DNA from: Deltaproteobacteria bacterium
GTDB taxonomy: Bacteria > JADJOY01
DNA: 64,000 bases
Direction: 5' to 3'
Assembly: GCA_016713535.1 (NCBI GenBank)
Contig: JADJOY010000033.1
Location: 66,935 to 130,934 of the forward strand
Made by a program: the position numbers and the translations under genes. Below, piece after piece: positions 45,585-54,274 of the stretch. Under the pieces are notes generated by a model that saw only the letters and a program-made list of their open reading frames with translations, searched no databases and was not told the origin of the DNA. Positions within the stretch are counted from its first letter, which is position 1; every line of letters starts with the position of its first letter.

Positions 45585-45977
45585 TCAGGGGTCGCGATCG
45601 ATGACACCTTCCCAGCGATCGCGATCCGCCCAGAACGGACACTGCGGGCAGCTCTCGCCGACCGGGTAGTCGGCTGGCGACTCGTGTGGACAGCCCAGGA
45701 TCTTGGGCGCGATCACCACCGACTTCGCGTCGTGGAGCCGGACGAATCCGAGGACCTGCTCGTGGATCTGGTGGTCGTAGCGGACGTCGCGCTGGTGGTT
45801 GAACCAGGTCTCCAGGGTCGCGGGCTCCTCGTCCGAGCCCAGGACGATGCCGACCGAGACCTTGCTGGCGCTGGTGTCGTCGGGGCCGTAATAGCAGACC
45901 GTCGCGATGGGGTAGCCGTTGAACCCGCGTCGCGCCTTCTTGCGCAGCGCCTCGATGTGTCGGCTCTCGAGTGACAT
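45585..45977 (-). CDS. Conserved-looking protein of unknown function
   Basis: A 130-residue protein starting at 45977 (GGAGGACGGG upstream). Seen: a basic start (MSLESRHIEALRKKARRG), the block YPIATVCYYGPDD, and a C-terminal segment with three Cys (LGCPHESPADYP and ESCPQCPFWADRD) that could bind metal. Charge and codon use match neighbours, so it is a real gene rather than a shadow. Divergent from the hydroxylase gene with a 107-bp gap. No family assigned. Confidence 0.75.
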   Translation of the reverse strand: MSLESRHIEALRKKARRGFNGYPIATVCYYGPDDTSASKVSVGIVLGSDEEPATLETWFNHQRDVRYDHQIHEQVLGFVRLHDAKSVVIAPKILGCPHESPADYPVGESCPQCPFWADRDRWEGVIDRDP

Positions 45978-46084
45978 CCCGTCCTCCCCCCACGCGTTCG
46001 GGCCACGACTTGCCCGTCCGCCTGCGAATCGGTAATAGTCATTCTAAATTCAGGAACCAACGTTACGCATCCGAGGTCGCGCCG

Positions 46085-46755
46085 ATGAGCCTGGTCACGC
46101 TGATCACGATCTGCATGGTGGCGTCGTTCTTCACCATGGGCGGAACCGTGTGGGCCTTCTACACGCCGGTCGGTGCCAACATCCGCATCCGCCCCGAGCC
46201 CGAGCGCAAGCTCAAGGGCTGGCCGGTCGCGATCCGCATCGGGCTCAACAGTCTCTTCTCCGCCGCGCTCGTCTACGTGCTCGCGCTGGTGTTCCAGCGC
46301 TGGTTGTTCTACGCCCACCTCCCGACGTTCGGTCGCCTCGTGTACGAGACCGTCGCGGTGCTGATCGTCTACGACTTCCTCTACTACCTCCTCCATCGCT
46401 ATCCGTTCCACGCGTGGCCAGGGCTGCGCGAGGTCCACACCCGCCACCACCTCGCGAAGTTCCCGGTGGCGTGGGACAGCCTCTACCTCCACCCGCTCGA
46501 GACGGCCCTCGGTCTCTTCCTGCTCATGACGTGCGTGTGGATGATCAGTCCCGTGAGCACGTATTCGTTCGGGCTGATCTTCCTCGTCTACTCGCAGATG
46601 AACGTGCTCGTTCACTGCGGGCTCGCGCTGCCCGGCGCGCTCAAGCCGTTCGGCTACATGGCGCGCAAGCACGACGCCCACCACCGCCACATGAAGGCCG
46701 GAAACTTCGCGTCGCTCACGCCGATCTGGGACAAGCTCTTCCGCACCGGGAGTGA
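46085..46755 (+). CDS. Sterol desaturase/fatty acid hydroxylase family membrane enzyme (3' end probably off by one base)
   Basis: About 223 residues. Seen: four or more membrane helices and the three histidine clusters of the di-iron fatty-acid-hydroxylase superfamily: LLHRYPFHA, HTRHHLAKF and HDAHHRHMKAG. These enzymes hydroxylate or desaturate lipids such as sterols, hopanoids or carotenoids using O2. In the strict frame there is no stop after LTPIWDKLFRTG and the frame runs 2 kb into antisense DNA; adding one G to the GGG run at about 46749-46751 yields GE-stop at 46755. A one-base deletion is therefore likely. Convergent with the aldehyde dehydrogenase operon. Confidence 0.8.
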
Positions 46756-46770
46756 GCAGGAGTCCCCGAT

Positions 46771-46846
46771 CGATCGGAGGGCGTCCCTCGTCGGACGCCC
46801 CCAACGTACGCCCTGGGGCGACCGACGAAGCGGCCGCCCTCCAGGC
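46771..46846. repeat. GC-hairpin repeats at the convergent junction
   Basis: A GGGCGTCC-ctcgtc-GGACGCCC hairpin at about 46779-46800 is followed by CGACGAAGCGGCCGCCCTCCAGGCTC, which in reverse resembles the CTGGAGGGCGGC units at 9.9 and 54.5 kb. Located between the 3' ends of two genes, it may act as a transcript-end structure. Confidence 0.65.
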
Positions 46847-48445
46847 TCAGCCGCGCGGCGCGGTGAGGATGCCGGCGAGGCCCTTGAGGCGCGCGCCGAT
46901 CCCGCGGCCGTAGAGCAGCCCGAGCACGCCGCGCAGCCGCGCGTAATCGCCGCGGCGGATCGGGTACATCTTGGGCGGGATGTGGATCGGGAAGCGGTCC
47001 GTCAGCACCGCCTTGGGGTTGGTGCAGGCGCGCAGCCCTTCGCGCCCGTTGAGCCGCCCGAAGCCCGACGCCTTCACGCCGCCGAAGGGCAGCGCCTGCG
47101 CCATGTAGTGGAGCCCGAAGTCGTTGATGTTGGTGCTGCCGGCGACGAGCCGCTCACCGATGCGCTCGGCGCGCGCGTGGTCCTTGCTGAAGACCGCGCT
47201 CGAGAGCCCGAACTCGGTGGCGTTCGCCACCCGGATCGCGTCCTCCTCGTCCTTGACCCGCACCAGCGCCAGCACCGGGCCGAAGGTCTCCTCCTGGAAG
47301 ATCGCCATGTCCGGTGTCACGCCGGAGAGCACCGTGGGCTGAAAGTACCGCCCGCCGCCGTGGCTCGCGCGCTTCCCACCGACCAGCGCCTTGGCGCCCT
47401 TGGCGACCGCGTCGTTCACGAGCCGCTCCACGAGGTCGACCTGCGCGGGCATGGTCATGGCGCCCACGTCCACGACCTGCCCGGCGAGCGGCGGACCCTG
47501 GCGGAAGGCGCCGACGATCTCGACCACGCGCTTTTCAAAGGCCTCGTACACGGCGTCGAACACCAGGACGCGCTCGGGCGCGATGCAGTTCTGGCCGCAC
47601 GACACGAAGGCCCCGCCGATCGCCGCGTGCGCGGCCTGCTCGAGGTCGGCGTCGTCGCACACGATGAGCGGGTCCTTGCCGCCGAGCTCGAGGATCACCG
47701 GTGTCAGGGTCTTGGCGCTCTCGGCGAGCACCCGCCGGCCGTTGCCGACCGAGCCCGTGAAGATGATCTTGTCGACGCCCGAGCCCACCAGCGCGGCGCC
47801 GGTCTCGCCGTAGCCGGTGATGATCCGCACCAGGTCGGTCGACTGGCCCGCCGCCGTGAGCGCCTCGTCGAAGATGCGCTGGATGCGCGGCACCGAGTAG
47901 CTGGTCCACTCGGACACTTTGATCACCACGCCGTTGCCCGCGAAGAGCGCCGGGATCGCGGGCCCGAGGATGTTCTGGAGCGGGTAGTTCCAGGGCGCGA
48001 TGATGCCGATCACGCCGAGCGGCGGATACTCGACGCGCGCCTTCTTGTGCTTGAAGAGCCCCGCCGACATCGGCTCGGGGCGCAGGTGCTTCTCGCCGTC
48101 GGCGATGGTGGTGCGGAGCTTCTCGCACACCGGCCAGGTCTCGACGAGCGCGTGCTCGCGGATCTTGCCCGAGTCGCGCACCACCACCTCGATCAGCTCG
48201 TCGAGGTTGGCGAGGAGGTGGTCGAGCATGTGGCGCAGCACCGCGCGCCGCGCCGCGAAGCTCGTCCGCGCCCAGCGCTCCTGCGCGGTGTGCGAGCGGC
48301 GCACGGTCTCCCGCACCTCGTCCGGGCTCATCACCGGTGCCTCGCCGATGCGCTCGCCGGTGGCCGGGTCGGTGCAGACGATCGTGGTGCGGCTCGACGT
48401 GAGCTGCGACAGGCTCTCGACGGCGGCGACGCTGGATGCGGTCAT
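46847..48445 (-). CDS. NAD(P)-dependent aldehyde dehydrogenase
   Basis: A 532-residue aldehyde dehydrogenase oxidising an aldehyde to the acid. Seen: coenzyme motif PWNYPLQNILGP, the Rossmann GSVGNGRRV, catalytic Glu in LELGGKDP and catalytic Cys287 in SCGQNCIAPERV, plus the ETFGPVLAL signature; a C-terminal extension of about 60 residues (IPPKMYPIRRGDYARL, then LLYGRGIG) suggests the class that acts on long-chain or membrane-associated aldehydes. It is the last gene of the TetR-led cluster; a 92-bp gap containing hairpin repeats separates it from the GMC gene. Confidence 0.92.
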   Translation of the reverse strand: MTASSVAAVESLSQLTSSRTTIVCTDPATGERIGEAPVMSPDEVRETVRRSHTAQERWARTSFAARRAVLRHMLDHLLANLDELIEVVVRDSGKIREHALVETWPVCEKLRTTIADGEKHLRPEPMSAGLFKHKKARVEYPPLGVIGIIAPWNYPLQNILGPAIPALFAGNGVVIKVSEWTSYSVPRIQRIFDEALTAAGQSTDLVRIITGYGETGAALVGSGVDKIIFTGSVGNGRRVLAESAKTLTPVILELGGKDPLIVCDDADLEQAAHAAIGGAFVSCGQNCIAPERVLVFDAVYEAFEKRVVEIVGAFRQGPPLAGQVVDVGAMTMPAQVDLVERLVNDAVAKGAKALVGGKRASHGGGRYFQPTVLSGVTPDMAIFQEETFGPVLALVRVKDEEDAIRVANATEFGLSSAVFSKDHARAERIGERLVAGSTNINDFGLHYMAQALPFGGVKASGFGRLNGREGLRACTNPKAVLTDRFPIHIPPKMYPIRRGDYARLRGVLGLLYGRGIGARLKGLAGILTAPRG

Positions 48446-48473
48446 GATGGGACTCCGTTTCTCGGGCGTTCTG

Positions 48474-48523
48474 CGGGCGGGGACAGGCCCCGCCCCTACG
48501 GGGGGACGAGCCCCCGCGCTACG
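48474..48523. repeat. Two adjacent GC-hairpin repeats between ALDH and GMC genes
   Basis: GGCGGGG-acagg-CCCCGCC followed by GGGGGGACGAGCCCCC-GCGCTACG, the latter a reverse copy of the GTAGCGCGGGGGCTCGTCCCCC unit. It lies inside an apparent operon, where such hairpins can stabilise upstream mRNA or lower downstream expression; effect not known. Confidence 0.75.
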
Positions 48524-48537
48524 TCATTCGCGCGCAC

Positions 48538-50157
48538 TCACGGCGCGGACCCGCGCGACGCGAGGGCGAAGCCCGCGGCGCGGAAGCCGATCAGCATGCT
48601 CGGCGCGTTGAGCGCCGAGACCGGCGTCATCGGGATCACCGAGGCGTCGGCGATGCGCACGCCTTCGACGCCGCGCAAGGCGAGCCGCGGATCGGCGGGC
48701 GCCGCGGCGTCTTCGCCCATGCGGCAGCTCCCGGCGAAGTGATAGGTGGTGATCAGGTTGGCGCGGACGAAGCTCTCGATCCGCGCGCGCTCGGGGCTGC
48801 GCGCCGCGAAGCTGACGGGGGTCGAGCCCCACGGCTCGAGCGGCTCGCTGCTCACGATGCGCCGCGCCCATTCCACGCCGCGCACCAGCGTGTCCATGTC
48901 GCGCGGATCGGAGAGGTAGCCCGGATCGACGATCCCGGGCGCCGCGGGATCCGCCGACGAGAGCCGCACCCGTCCCCGGCTGAACGGCTTTCCGAGGATC
49001 ACGATGACCCCGTACATGCGGCCGAGCACGTAGCTCGCCGGCGGGCTCGCCATCACCGCGCCGAGCAGCCCGCGCGCCGCGTGGCGCGCCCACGGCTTCG
49101 CGAACAGCGCGGGCGGCAGGATCTTGGTGGGCCCGAGCTTCACCGCCGCCTCGCGGATCGACGAGCGCGCCGTGTAGAAGACGAAACACGTGTCGGCCTC
49201 GCCAGGCGGCAGCGCCAGCTCGGGGTTCGAGCGGTGGAAGCCGTAGAGCTGGACGTATTTGCAGTCGGTCGCCTGCCGCCCCCACACGAAGAGCGGCACG
49301 TTGGGGTGGTCGTGGAGGTTCTCGCCCACCCCCGCGACCGCCGCCACCTCCGGGATCCCGTGGGCGCGCAGCTCGTGGCCGCGCCCCACTCCCGAGCGCT
49401 CGAGGATGCGCGGCGTCTCGAGCGCACCCGACGCCACCAGCACCTCGCCGCCGAGGCACAAGCCGAAGCGGCGCGGCGCGCCGTCCACCGTGGCCTCGAC
49501 GGCGACGGCGCGACGGCCCGCGCCGAACACGATCCGGTCGACGCGCGCGCCGGCCTCGACGCGCAGATTGGGTGATCCGAGCAGCGGCTTCAGGAACGCG
49601 ACGTACGAGCTGCGCCGCTCGTTGCCGCGGTAGTTCATCCACTCGTAGCCGAGGTAGCCCGCGAGCGCGCCGTCGTTCAGGTCTTCCTTGCGGCGGAAGC
49701 CCTGCGTCTCGGCGGCGGCGATGCACGCCTCGGTGAAGCGCGTGGGCTCGCGGCGCGACGGCGTGAGCGTGCGCTCGATCTCGTCGAAGACCGGCGCCAC
49801 GTCGCCCCAGCTCCAGCCGGGCACGTTCCAGCCGTCGTAGTCGTGGGCCGCGCCGCGGGTGTAGACCATCGCGTTGATCGAGCCGCTGCCGCCCATGCCG
49901 CGGCCGGTGCCGACGAACACGCGCGCGCCGCCGAGCGCCGGCTGCGGCGGCGTGAAGCGGTCCCACATCAGGCGCTCGTTGAGGAACGCCTGCTGGTAGC
50001 CGTCCGCGCGCAGCACCTCGGGGTTTCGCTCCGCGGCGTCGCCCGCCCTCCAGCACGCACACCCGGATCGAGGATCCCGCGCCAGCTCGGCGGCGGCCAT
50101 CGAGCCCGCCGAGCCGCCGCCCAGCACGATGTAGTCGTAGGTCTCGGCGTCCGCCAT
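48538..50157 (-). CDS. GMC-family FAD-dependent oxidoreductase (two compensating indels near start)
   Basis: A 539-residue flavoenzyme of the choline dehydrogenase/alcohol oxidase family, oxidising an alcohol to an aldehyde. Seen: FAD-binding GGGSAGSMAAAEL, the FAD-region signature GRGMGGSGSINAMVY, and the C-terminal active-site region ADASVIPMTPVSALN. At residues about 31-43 the sequence reads SGCACWRAG where the family has V.VLEGG; a neighbouring frame at about 50044-50075 reads IRVCVLEGG, so two single-base indels of opposite sign probably corrupt this short stretch, including the ribose-binding Glu. Nine bp upstream ends the 3beta-HSD-like gene, indicating an operon that feeds aldehyde to the downstream dehydrogenase. 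Confidence 0.88.
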   Translation of the reverse strand: MADAETYDYIVLGGGSAGSMAAAELARDPRSGCACWRAGDAAERNPEVLRADGYQQAFLNERLMWDRFTPPQPALGGARVFVGTGRGMGGSGSINAMVYTRGAAHDYDGWNVPGWSWGDVAPVFDEIERTLTPSRREPTRFTEACIAAAETQGFRRKEDLNDGALAGYLGYEWMNYRGNERRSSYVAFLKPLLGSPNLRVEAGARVDRIVFGAGRRAVAVEATVDGAPRRFGLCLGGEVLVASGALETPRILERSGVGRGHELRAHGIPEVAAVAGVGENLHDHPNVPLFVWGRQATDCKYVQLYGFHRSNPELALPPGEADTCFVFYTARSSIREAAVKLGPTKILPPALFAKPWARHAARGLLGAVMASPPASYVLGRMYGVIVILGKPFSRGRVRLSSADPAAPGIVDPGYLSDPRDMDTLVRGVEWARRIVSSEPLEPWGSTPVSFAARSPERARIESFVRANLITTYHFAGSCRMGEDAAAPADPRLALRGVEGVRIADASVIPMTPVSALNAPSMLIGFRAAGFALASRGSAP

Positions 50158-50165
50158 GGCCGGGC

Positions 50166-51233
50166 TCAGGCGGCCTTCGCGGCCGCGCCGCCGAAGCGAC
50201 CCACGTCCTGACCCGCCGCCGCCAGCGCCGTGAGGGTGCGCGTGATGCCCTCGCGCACCGACACCTTGGGTGCGTAGCCGAGGTCGCGGCGCGCCTTGTC
50301 GATGCGGAACCAGTGGTGCGTGCACAGGTAGCGCACGCTGAAGCGCGAGAGCTTGCCCTCGCCGCCGAAGGTGCCGCCGCGAAGTGTGTCGAGGCCCTCG
50401 ACGACGCTCGCCACCGCGTACGCCACCGCGAACGGCATGCGCCGGCTCGGCTTGGCGAAGCCGCACGCGTCGGCGACCGCCGCGACGAAATCCCAGAACG
50501 CCATCGGCTCACCGTTGGTGATGAAGTACGCCTGGCCCGCGACCGGGCAGGTCGGGCCGGTGAGGCGCTCGTCGGCGGCGACCAGCGCGTCGGTCAGGTT
50601 CTCGATGAACGTGAAGTCGGAGAGCTTGTCGGTCATGCCCACCTTGAAGGTGAGCTTGCCGGCGCGCGCGCGGCCGAGGATCTCGGGCAGGAAGCGCGCG
50701 TCTCCGGGGCCGAACACCACGTGCGGGCGCAGCGCGCAGGTCGCCATGCCACCCACGCCGTTGGCCGCGAGCACCTCCTTCTCCGCGATCACCTTGGTGG
50801 CGGCGTAGGGGGCCAGCATCACGGTGGCGTAGCGCAGGCTCTCGTCGCCGCCCTCCATGTCGCGCCCCTCGTACACGACGCTGGCGCTCGACACGTAGAC
50901 GAAGCGCTTCACCCCTGCGGCGCGCGCGCCCTCGAGCAGGTGGTGCGTGCCGTCGACGTTCACCGAGCGCACTTCCTCGACGCGGTTGCGGCGGGTGTGA
51001 ACCAGCGACGCGGTGTGGAAGACCACCTCCTGGCCGATGCACACGTCGCGCACCGCCGCGGCGTCGCGGATGTCGACGGCGAGCGCGCGCACGCCTTCCG
51101 GGATCTCGAGCGGCGACTTCCCGACGCCGACGTCGATCAGCGTGACGTCGTCGCCGCGCGCCACCAGCGCGCGCACCAGATCGCGCCCCACGAAGCCGAG
51201 CCCACCGGTCACGAGCGATCGCGTTCGAGACAT
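50166..51233 (-). CDS. NAD-dependent epimerase / 3beta-hydroxysteroid dehydrogenase family protein
   Basis: A 355-residue extended SDR enzyme. Seen: the Rossmann motif VTGGLGFVGRDL, FHTASLVHT, catalytic Ser in YVSSASVVYEG, Tyr and Lys in YAATKVIAEKEV, and a downstream region (ITNGEPMAFWDFVAAV) typical of 3beta-HSD/isomerase and ERG26/OleD-like proteins. It probably reduces or oxidises a hydroxyl/keto group on a hydrophobic substrate; steroid specificity cannot be claimed. It lies between the TetR and GMC genes, with 36-bp and 8-bp gaps, so it belongs to the same operon. Confidence 0.85.
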   Translation of the reverse strand: MSRTRSLVTGGLGFVGRDLVRALVARGDDVTLIDVGVGKSPLEIPEGVRALAVDIRDAAAVRDVCIGQEVVFHTASLVHTRRNRVEEVRSVNVDGTHHLLEGARAAGVKRFVYVSSASVVYEGRDMEGGDESLRYATVMLAPYAATKVIAEKEVLAANGVGGMATCALRPHVVFGPGDARFLPEILGRARAGKLTFKVGMTDKLSDFTFIENLTDALVAADERLTGPTCPVAGQAYFITNGEPMAFWDFVAAVADACGFAKPSRRMPFAVAYAVASVVEGLDTLRGGTFGGEGKLSRFSVRYLCTHHWFRIDKARRDLGYAPKVSVREGITRTLTALAAAGQDVGRFGGAAAKAA

Positions 51234-51269
51234 GCTCCGTCCTTTCGTTCGAGCAGGAGACGCGCGGGG

Positions 51270-51959
51270 TCAGCGAGCCGCGCCGGCGATCTTGGCGAGC
51301 CAGCGCGCGGCCACCTCGGGCGGGCAGAACGCGCGCAGCGTGTGCGCCTGGATGCCGCGGACCAGATCCTCGGGATCACCGCTCATGCCGCTCTCGACCC
51401 ACTCGGCCATCCAGATCTGGTGCGTGGCGAGGGTGATGCGCGCCATGAGCGTGGGCGCGAGCGGCACGAACACGCCCTCGTCGACGCCACGCGCGAACGT
51501 CGACTGCAACATCTCGAACCCGCGCTGCCACTGCTCTTCCTGCGCTGGGACCTTGAGGGTGTCGAAGATCGCCCACGCGTGGCCGTCGCGCAGGTGCATG
51601 CGCAGGTAGTTCGGGCGCGTGACCAGGAACCGCACGTAGGCGGCGATCCCCACGAGCGTGAACTCGAGCACGCCGTCCGCGCGCTCCACCTCGCGCGCGA
51701 TCTGCTCGAGCATCTCGCCGCCGCGGGTCGACTGGATCTCGCTGTAGAGGGCGGTCTTGCCGTCGAAGATGCCGTACAGCGTGCCGAGCGAGATCCCCGC
51801 CTCGGCGGCGATGTGCTGCATCTTGGCGCCCTCGAACCCCTCCTCCGCGAACACCTTCTCGGCGGCGTCGAGGATCGCCTGCCGGTACAGGTTGCGGCGC
51901 GCCTCGCGGATCCTCGGCTTGGCGTTGCTCGTGTCGGTGGGCGCGGCGGCGGCCTTCAT
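51270..51959 (-). CDS. TetR family transcriptional regulator
   Basis: A 229-residue repressor. Seen: an N-terminal TetR HTH (residues about 22-68: RQAILDAAEKVFAEEGFEG, then MQHIAAEAGISLGTLYGIF) and a helical ligand-binding C-terminal domain with many Trp/Phe (HAWAIFD, EQWQRGFEML, HQIWMAEW) suggesting a large hydrophobic ligand. It is the first gene of the leftward operon with the 3beta-HSD-like, GMC and aldehyde dehydrogenase genes. An array of GAAAC/GTTTC half-sites is found 42-100 bp upstream, a likely operator for autoregulation. Confidence 0.92.
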   Translation of the reverse strand: MKAAAAPTDTSNAKPRIREARRNLYRQAILDAAEKVFAEEGFEGAKMQHIAAEAGISLGTLYGIFDGKTALYSEIQSTRGGEMLEQIAREVERADGVLEFTLVGIAAYVRFLVTRPNYLRMHLRDGHAWAIFDTLKVPAQEEQWQRGFEMLQSTFARGVDEGVFVPLAPTLMARITLATHQIWMAEWVESGMSGDPEDLVRGIQAHTLRAFCPPEVAARWLAKIAGAAR

Positions 51960-52000
51960 TCGGGACCTCGGTCGCGGGCCAGCGGTGGCTCGCGTCGAAA

Positions 52001-52060
52001 ATCGAAACTATCGTTTCAATTACCGAAACGTCAACTGCAAGATCACGAACCGGCGTTTCG
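52001..52060. promoter_or_regulatory. Candidate TetR operator array
   Basis: Four half-sites: GAAAC at 52004-52008, GTTTC at 52013-52017 (4-bp spacer, forming a 14-bp palindrome), GAAAC at 52025-52029 and GTTTC at 52055-52059. The region is locally AT-richer than its surroundings, as in a promoter. Position just upstream of the tetR ATG suggests autorepression and control of the whole operon. Confidence 0.55.
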
Positions 52061-52110
52061 AGGCATCGCGATGTGGCTCTCCGGAGACCGACCCGTGAGT
52101 GCCGTCGCGA

Positions 52111-52214
52111 GCCCGGCGACGGGGGATGGAACCCCGTCGCTACGATGGTTTTCGTAGCGCGGGGGGCTCCGTCCCCCCGCGGCGCTTCGCTCTTGCTCGA
52201 TGTCTTCGCAGGCT
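52111..52214. repeat. Three-hairpin composite repeat, copy 2
   Basis: Nearly identical to 10059-10165, including GCGACGGGG/CCCCGTCGC, GCTACGA/TCGTAGC and GCGGGGGG/CCCCCCGC stems. Differences are one lost C in the first stem and one changed loop base in the second (TGGTTT versus TCGTTT); the stems of the second and third hairpins are unchanged. Confidence 0.85.
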
Positions 52215-52372
52215 CGACGGGACGCACGTTCGCGCGGTCCGCCGCCACCCTGCGCCGCGCATTGACCCGCCTCCGGGCGGGAGGTAAATGCCGTGAGGTT
52301 CCGCGCGCGTGCGAGCGAGCCCCCGCTCCCAGGGCGACCGGCGGTCGCGCGCAGAAAGGTGGCGATTCACCC

Positions 52373-52897
52373 ATGGCTGATCGCATCGTTCGCTGGAAGG
52401 TTCGAACCGCGGCCTCGGCCGCGCTCGGGCTCTCCTTGCTGCTCGGCGCGGCGTCGCAGGCGCGCGCAGAGACGCTCTACGTCCGCTCCGAGGACGCGAG
52501 CCTGCGGTCGGCCGCCGACGCGGGCGCCGCGGAGGTCGGCCCGGTGGCGCGCGGCACCGAGCTCACGGTCGTGAGCCGCGACGGCTCCTGGATCCAGGTC
52601 CAGGCCGGCGGCAAGAGCGGCTGGATCCACAAGCTCAAGACGGCGGCCGACAAGCCCGACACCAGCGGCGGCGCGCTCGCGAGCCTCGGCGGCGGTTCGC
52701 GCGACAGCTACGTCAAGGAAGCCGAATCCGGACGCGCCGCGCGCGGCCTCAGCCCGATGGCCGAGAAATACGCGCAGAACAAGGCGCTCTCGCCGGAGTC
52801 GATCGCGGCGGTGAAGCGCATGGAGCAGGTGGTGGTCTCCAGGAAGGAGATCGAGGGCTTCCTCAAGGAAGGGAAGCTCGGCGAGTACGCGCCATGA
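52373..52897 (+). CDS. Exported SH3b-domain protein
   Basis: A 174-residue secreted protein. Start ATG at 52373 with AAAGGTGG about 10 bases upstream; earlier in-frame residues are encoded by the composite repeat and are not counted. Seen: a signal peptide (AASAALGLSLLLGAASQARA), one bacterial SH3 domain (about 32-88: TLYVRSEDASLRS...GSWIQVQAGGKSGWI), and a charged helical C-terminus. SH3b domains bind peptidoglycan or peptides. Its stop overlaps the start of the M48 protease gene, so the two are coupled. Confidence 0.85.
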   Translation: MADRIVRWKVRTAASAALGLSLLLGAASQARAETLYVRSEDASLRSAADAGAAEVGPVARGTELTVVSRDGSWIQVQAGGKSGWIHKLKTAADKPDTSGGALASLGGGSRDSYVKEAESGRAARGLSPMAEKYAQNKALSPESIAAVKRMEQVVVSRKEIEGFLKEGKLGEYAP

Positions 52898-53846
52898 GCA
52901 CCAACGAGCGCAGCACGAGGGGGAGCGGCGTGGAACCGAAGCGAACCTGGATGGTCGCGGAGTCGCCGCGGCGGTGGTCGGCGCGTCCCTCCTCGGCGTC
53001 GCGGCGGGCTGCGCGGGCCTCGGCAAGGCGGCGCAGAACATCACGTACGCCGCCACCGGCGACAAGAAGCTCGCCGGCATCGTGGGCGGAGCGGGGACCG
53101 CCATCGAAGGCGTCGCGCCGATCCCGTACGAGGAAGAGGTGGCGATCGGCGGCGCGATCGCGGTGCAGATCGTCAACCGCTTCGGCGGCGAGTACAGAGG
53201 CTCCGGCAACCAGGCCGCCATCCTCAACAAGTACGTCAACACCCTCGGCACCGCGATCGCGCTCAACAGCGACCGCCCCGACATCCCCTACCACTTCCTG
53301 GTGCTCAACGACGATCCGCCCAACGCGCTCGCGGCGCCGGGCGGCTACATCTTCATCACCAAGGGCACGATCAAGGGCTGCTCGAGCGAGGCCGAGCTCG
53401 CCGGCGTGATCGGTCACGAGATCGCGCACGTGACCCAGAAGCACACGATCACCGTGCTGCAGCGCGGCAAGATCTTGCAGGGCGCCGCGGAGGCGGGCGC
53501 CGCCGCGCTCCAGGCCAACCCCGAGGCGTTCTCGGGCCTGATCGACGAGGCCACGCGGGTGATCTTCGAGACCGGCCTCGACAAGGCGAAGGAGTACGAG
53601 GCCGATCGCCTCGGCACCGACTTCGCGTCGCGGGTCGGCTACAACCCGAAGGGCCTCGACAACTTCCTGCGCACCCTGGGCGGCATCGTCGGCTACAAGA
53701 GCTCGGTGCTCTTCAAGACCCACCCCGACCCCGCGTCGCGGATCGGCGAGATCGAGAAGGTCCTCCCCGGCTACAAGGACCGCTTTGGCTTCCCCGACGT
53801 GAAGGCGCGCTTCGACAAGGTGAAGGGCCTCGCCGGGCTGGCGTGA
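52894..53846 (+). CDS. M48 family zinc metalloprotease lipoprotein (split by one-base deletion)
   Basis: About 317 residues if one G is restored in the GG at 52959-52960, which joins the coupled start (MSTNERSTRG...KRTWMVA) to VAAAVVGASLLGVAAGC, a lipoprotein signal. Seen: the zinc motif HEIAHV within SEAELAGVIGHEIAHVTQKH, the third ligand Glu in DKAKEYEADRLG, and the substrate-side motif NALAAPGGYIFI of M48/BepA/LoiP-type periplasmic proteases. These degrade misfolded outer-membrane proteins. The paired SH3b protein may present it to the cell wall. The indel lies within the signal peptide. Confidence 0.85.
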
Positions 53847-53933
53847 TCGGAATCGTGCGGATGGCGGCCCGCCGGAGGCGGGCCTCGCCGTTGCCGCTCG
53901 TAGGGGCGACCGCCAGGTCGCCCGGGATCGGGT

Positions 53934-53968
<35 letters not shown>

Positions 53969-54008
53969 CGGGGCGCTCGCCGCCCGGCGGGGCGGGCCCC
54001 CCCCGGCG

Positions 54009-54274
54009 CACCACACGACGCGCTGTCGGTCGAACCCGTGCAGACGCTCGTCCTTGGTGACGAGCGGCAGGTGGTGCACGAGTGCCGTCGCCGCGATCAG
54101 GCGGTCGGCGGGATCTCCGTGGAACTCGCCGGGTGCCCGCTCACCGGCCAGCACCGCGATCTCCGCCGTGACGTCGAGCACCGTCGCGCGCGGGTGCGCG
54201 AGCGCCTGGCGCATCCACACACCGATCGGCGCGAGCAGGTCGGCGTCCGACGCGTAGCGAACGCTGCCCAGCAA
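54009..54274 (-). pseudogene. Truncated VapC-type PIN toxin
   Basis: The frame shows the C-terminal part of a PIN toxin: GVWMRQALAHPRATVLDVT, FHGDPADRLIAATALVHHL and LVTKDERLHGFDR, with two of the usual acidic residues. Its N-terminal half (including the first catalytic Asp) is absent; the sequence is joined to an antitoxin-like end (LLGSVRYASDADLLAPIG). The stop is not found because the frame runs into the G-run artefact. Confidence 0.7.

Larger units (their letters stand above)
51960..52372. other. Intergenic region with operator array and composite repeat copy 2
   Basis: 413 bp between divergent TetR and SH3 genes. The left part holds the half-site array (52001-52060); the middle holds the second three-hairpin composite (52111-52214). 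The right part has no evident element except the ribosome site of the SH3 gene. Confidence 0.6.

Noticed and set aside
46756-48742. Read-through extension of the hydroxylase frame into aldehyde dehydrogenase antisense
   Set aside because: The extension has no motifs and exists only because the hydroxylase stop appears lost by a one-base indel.
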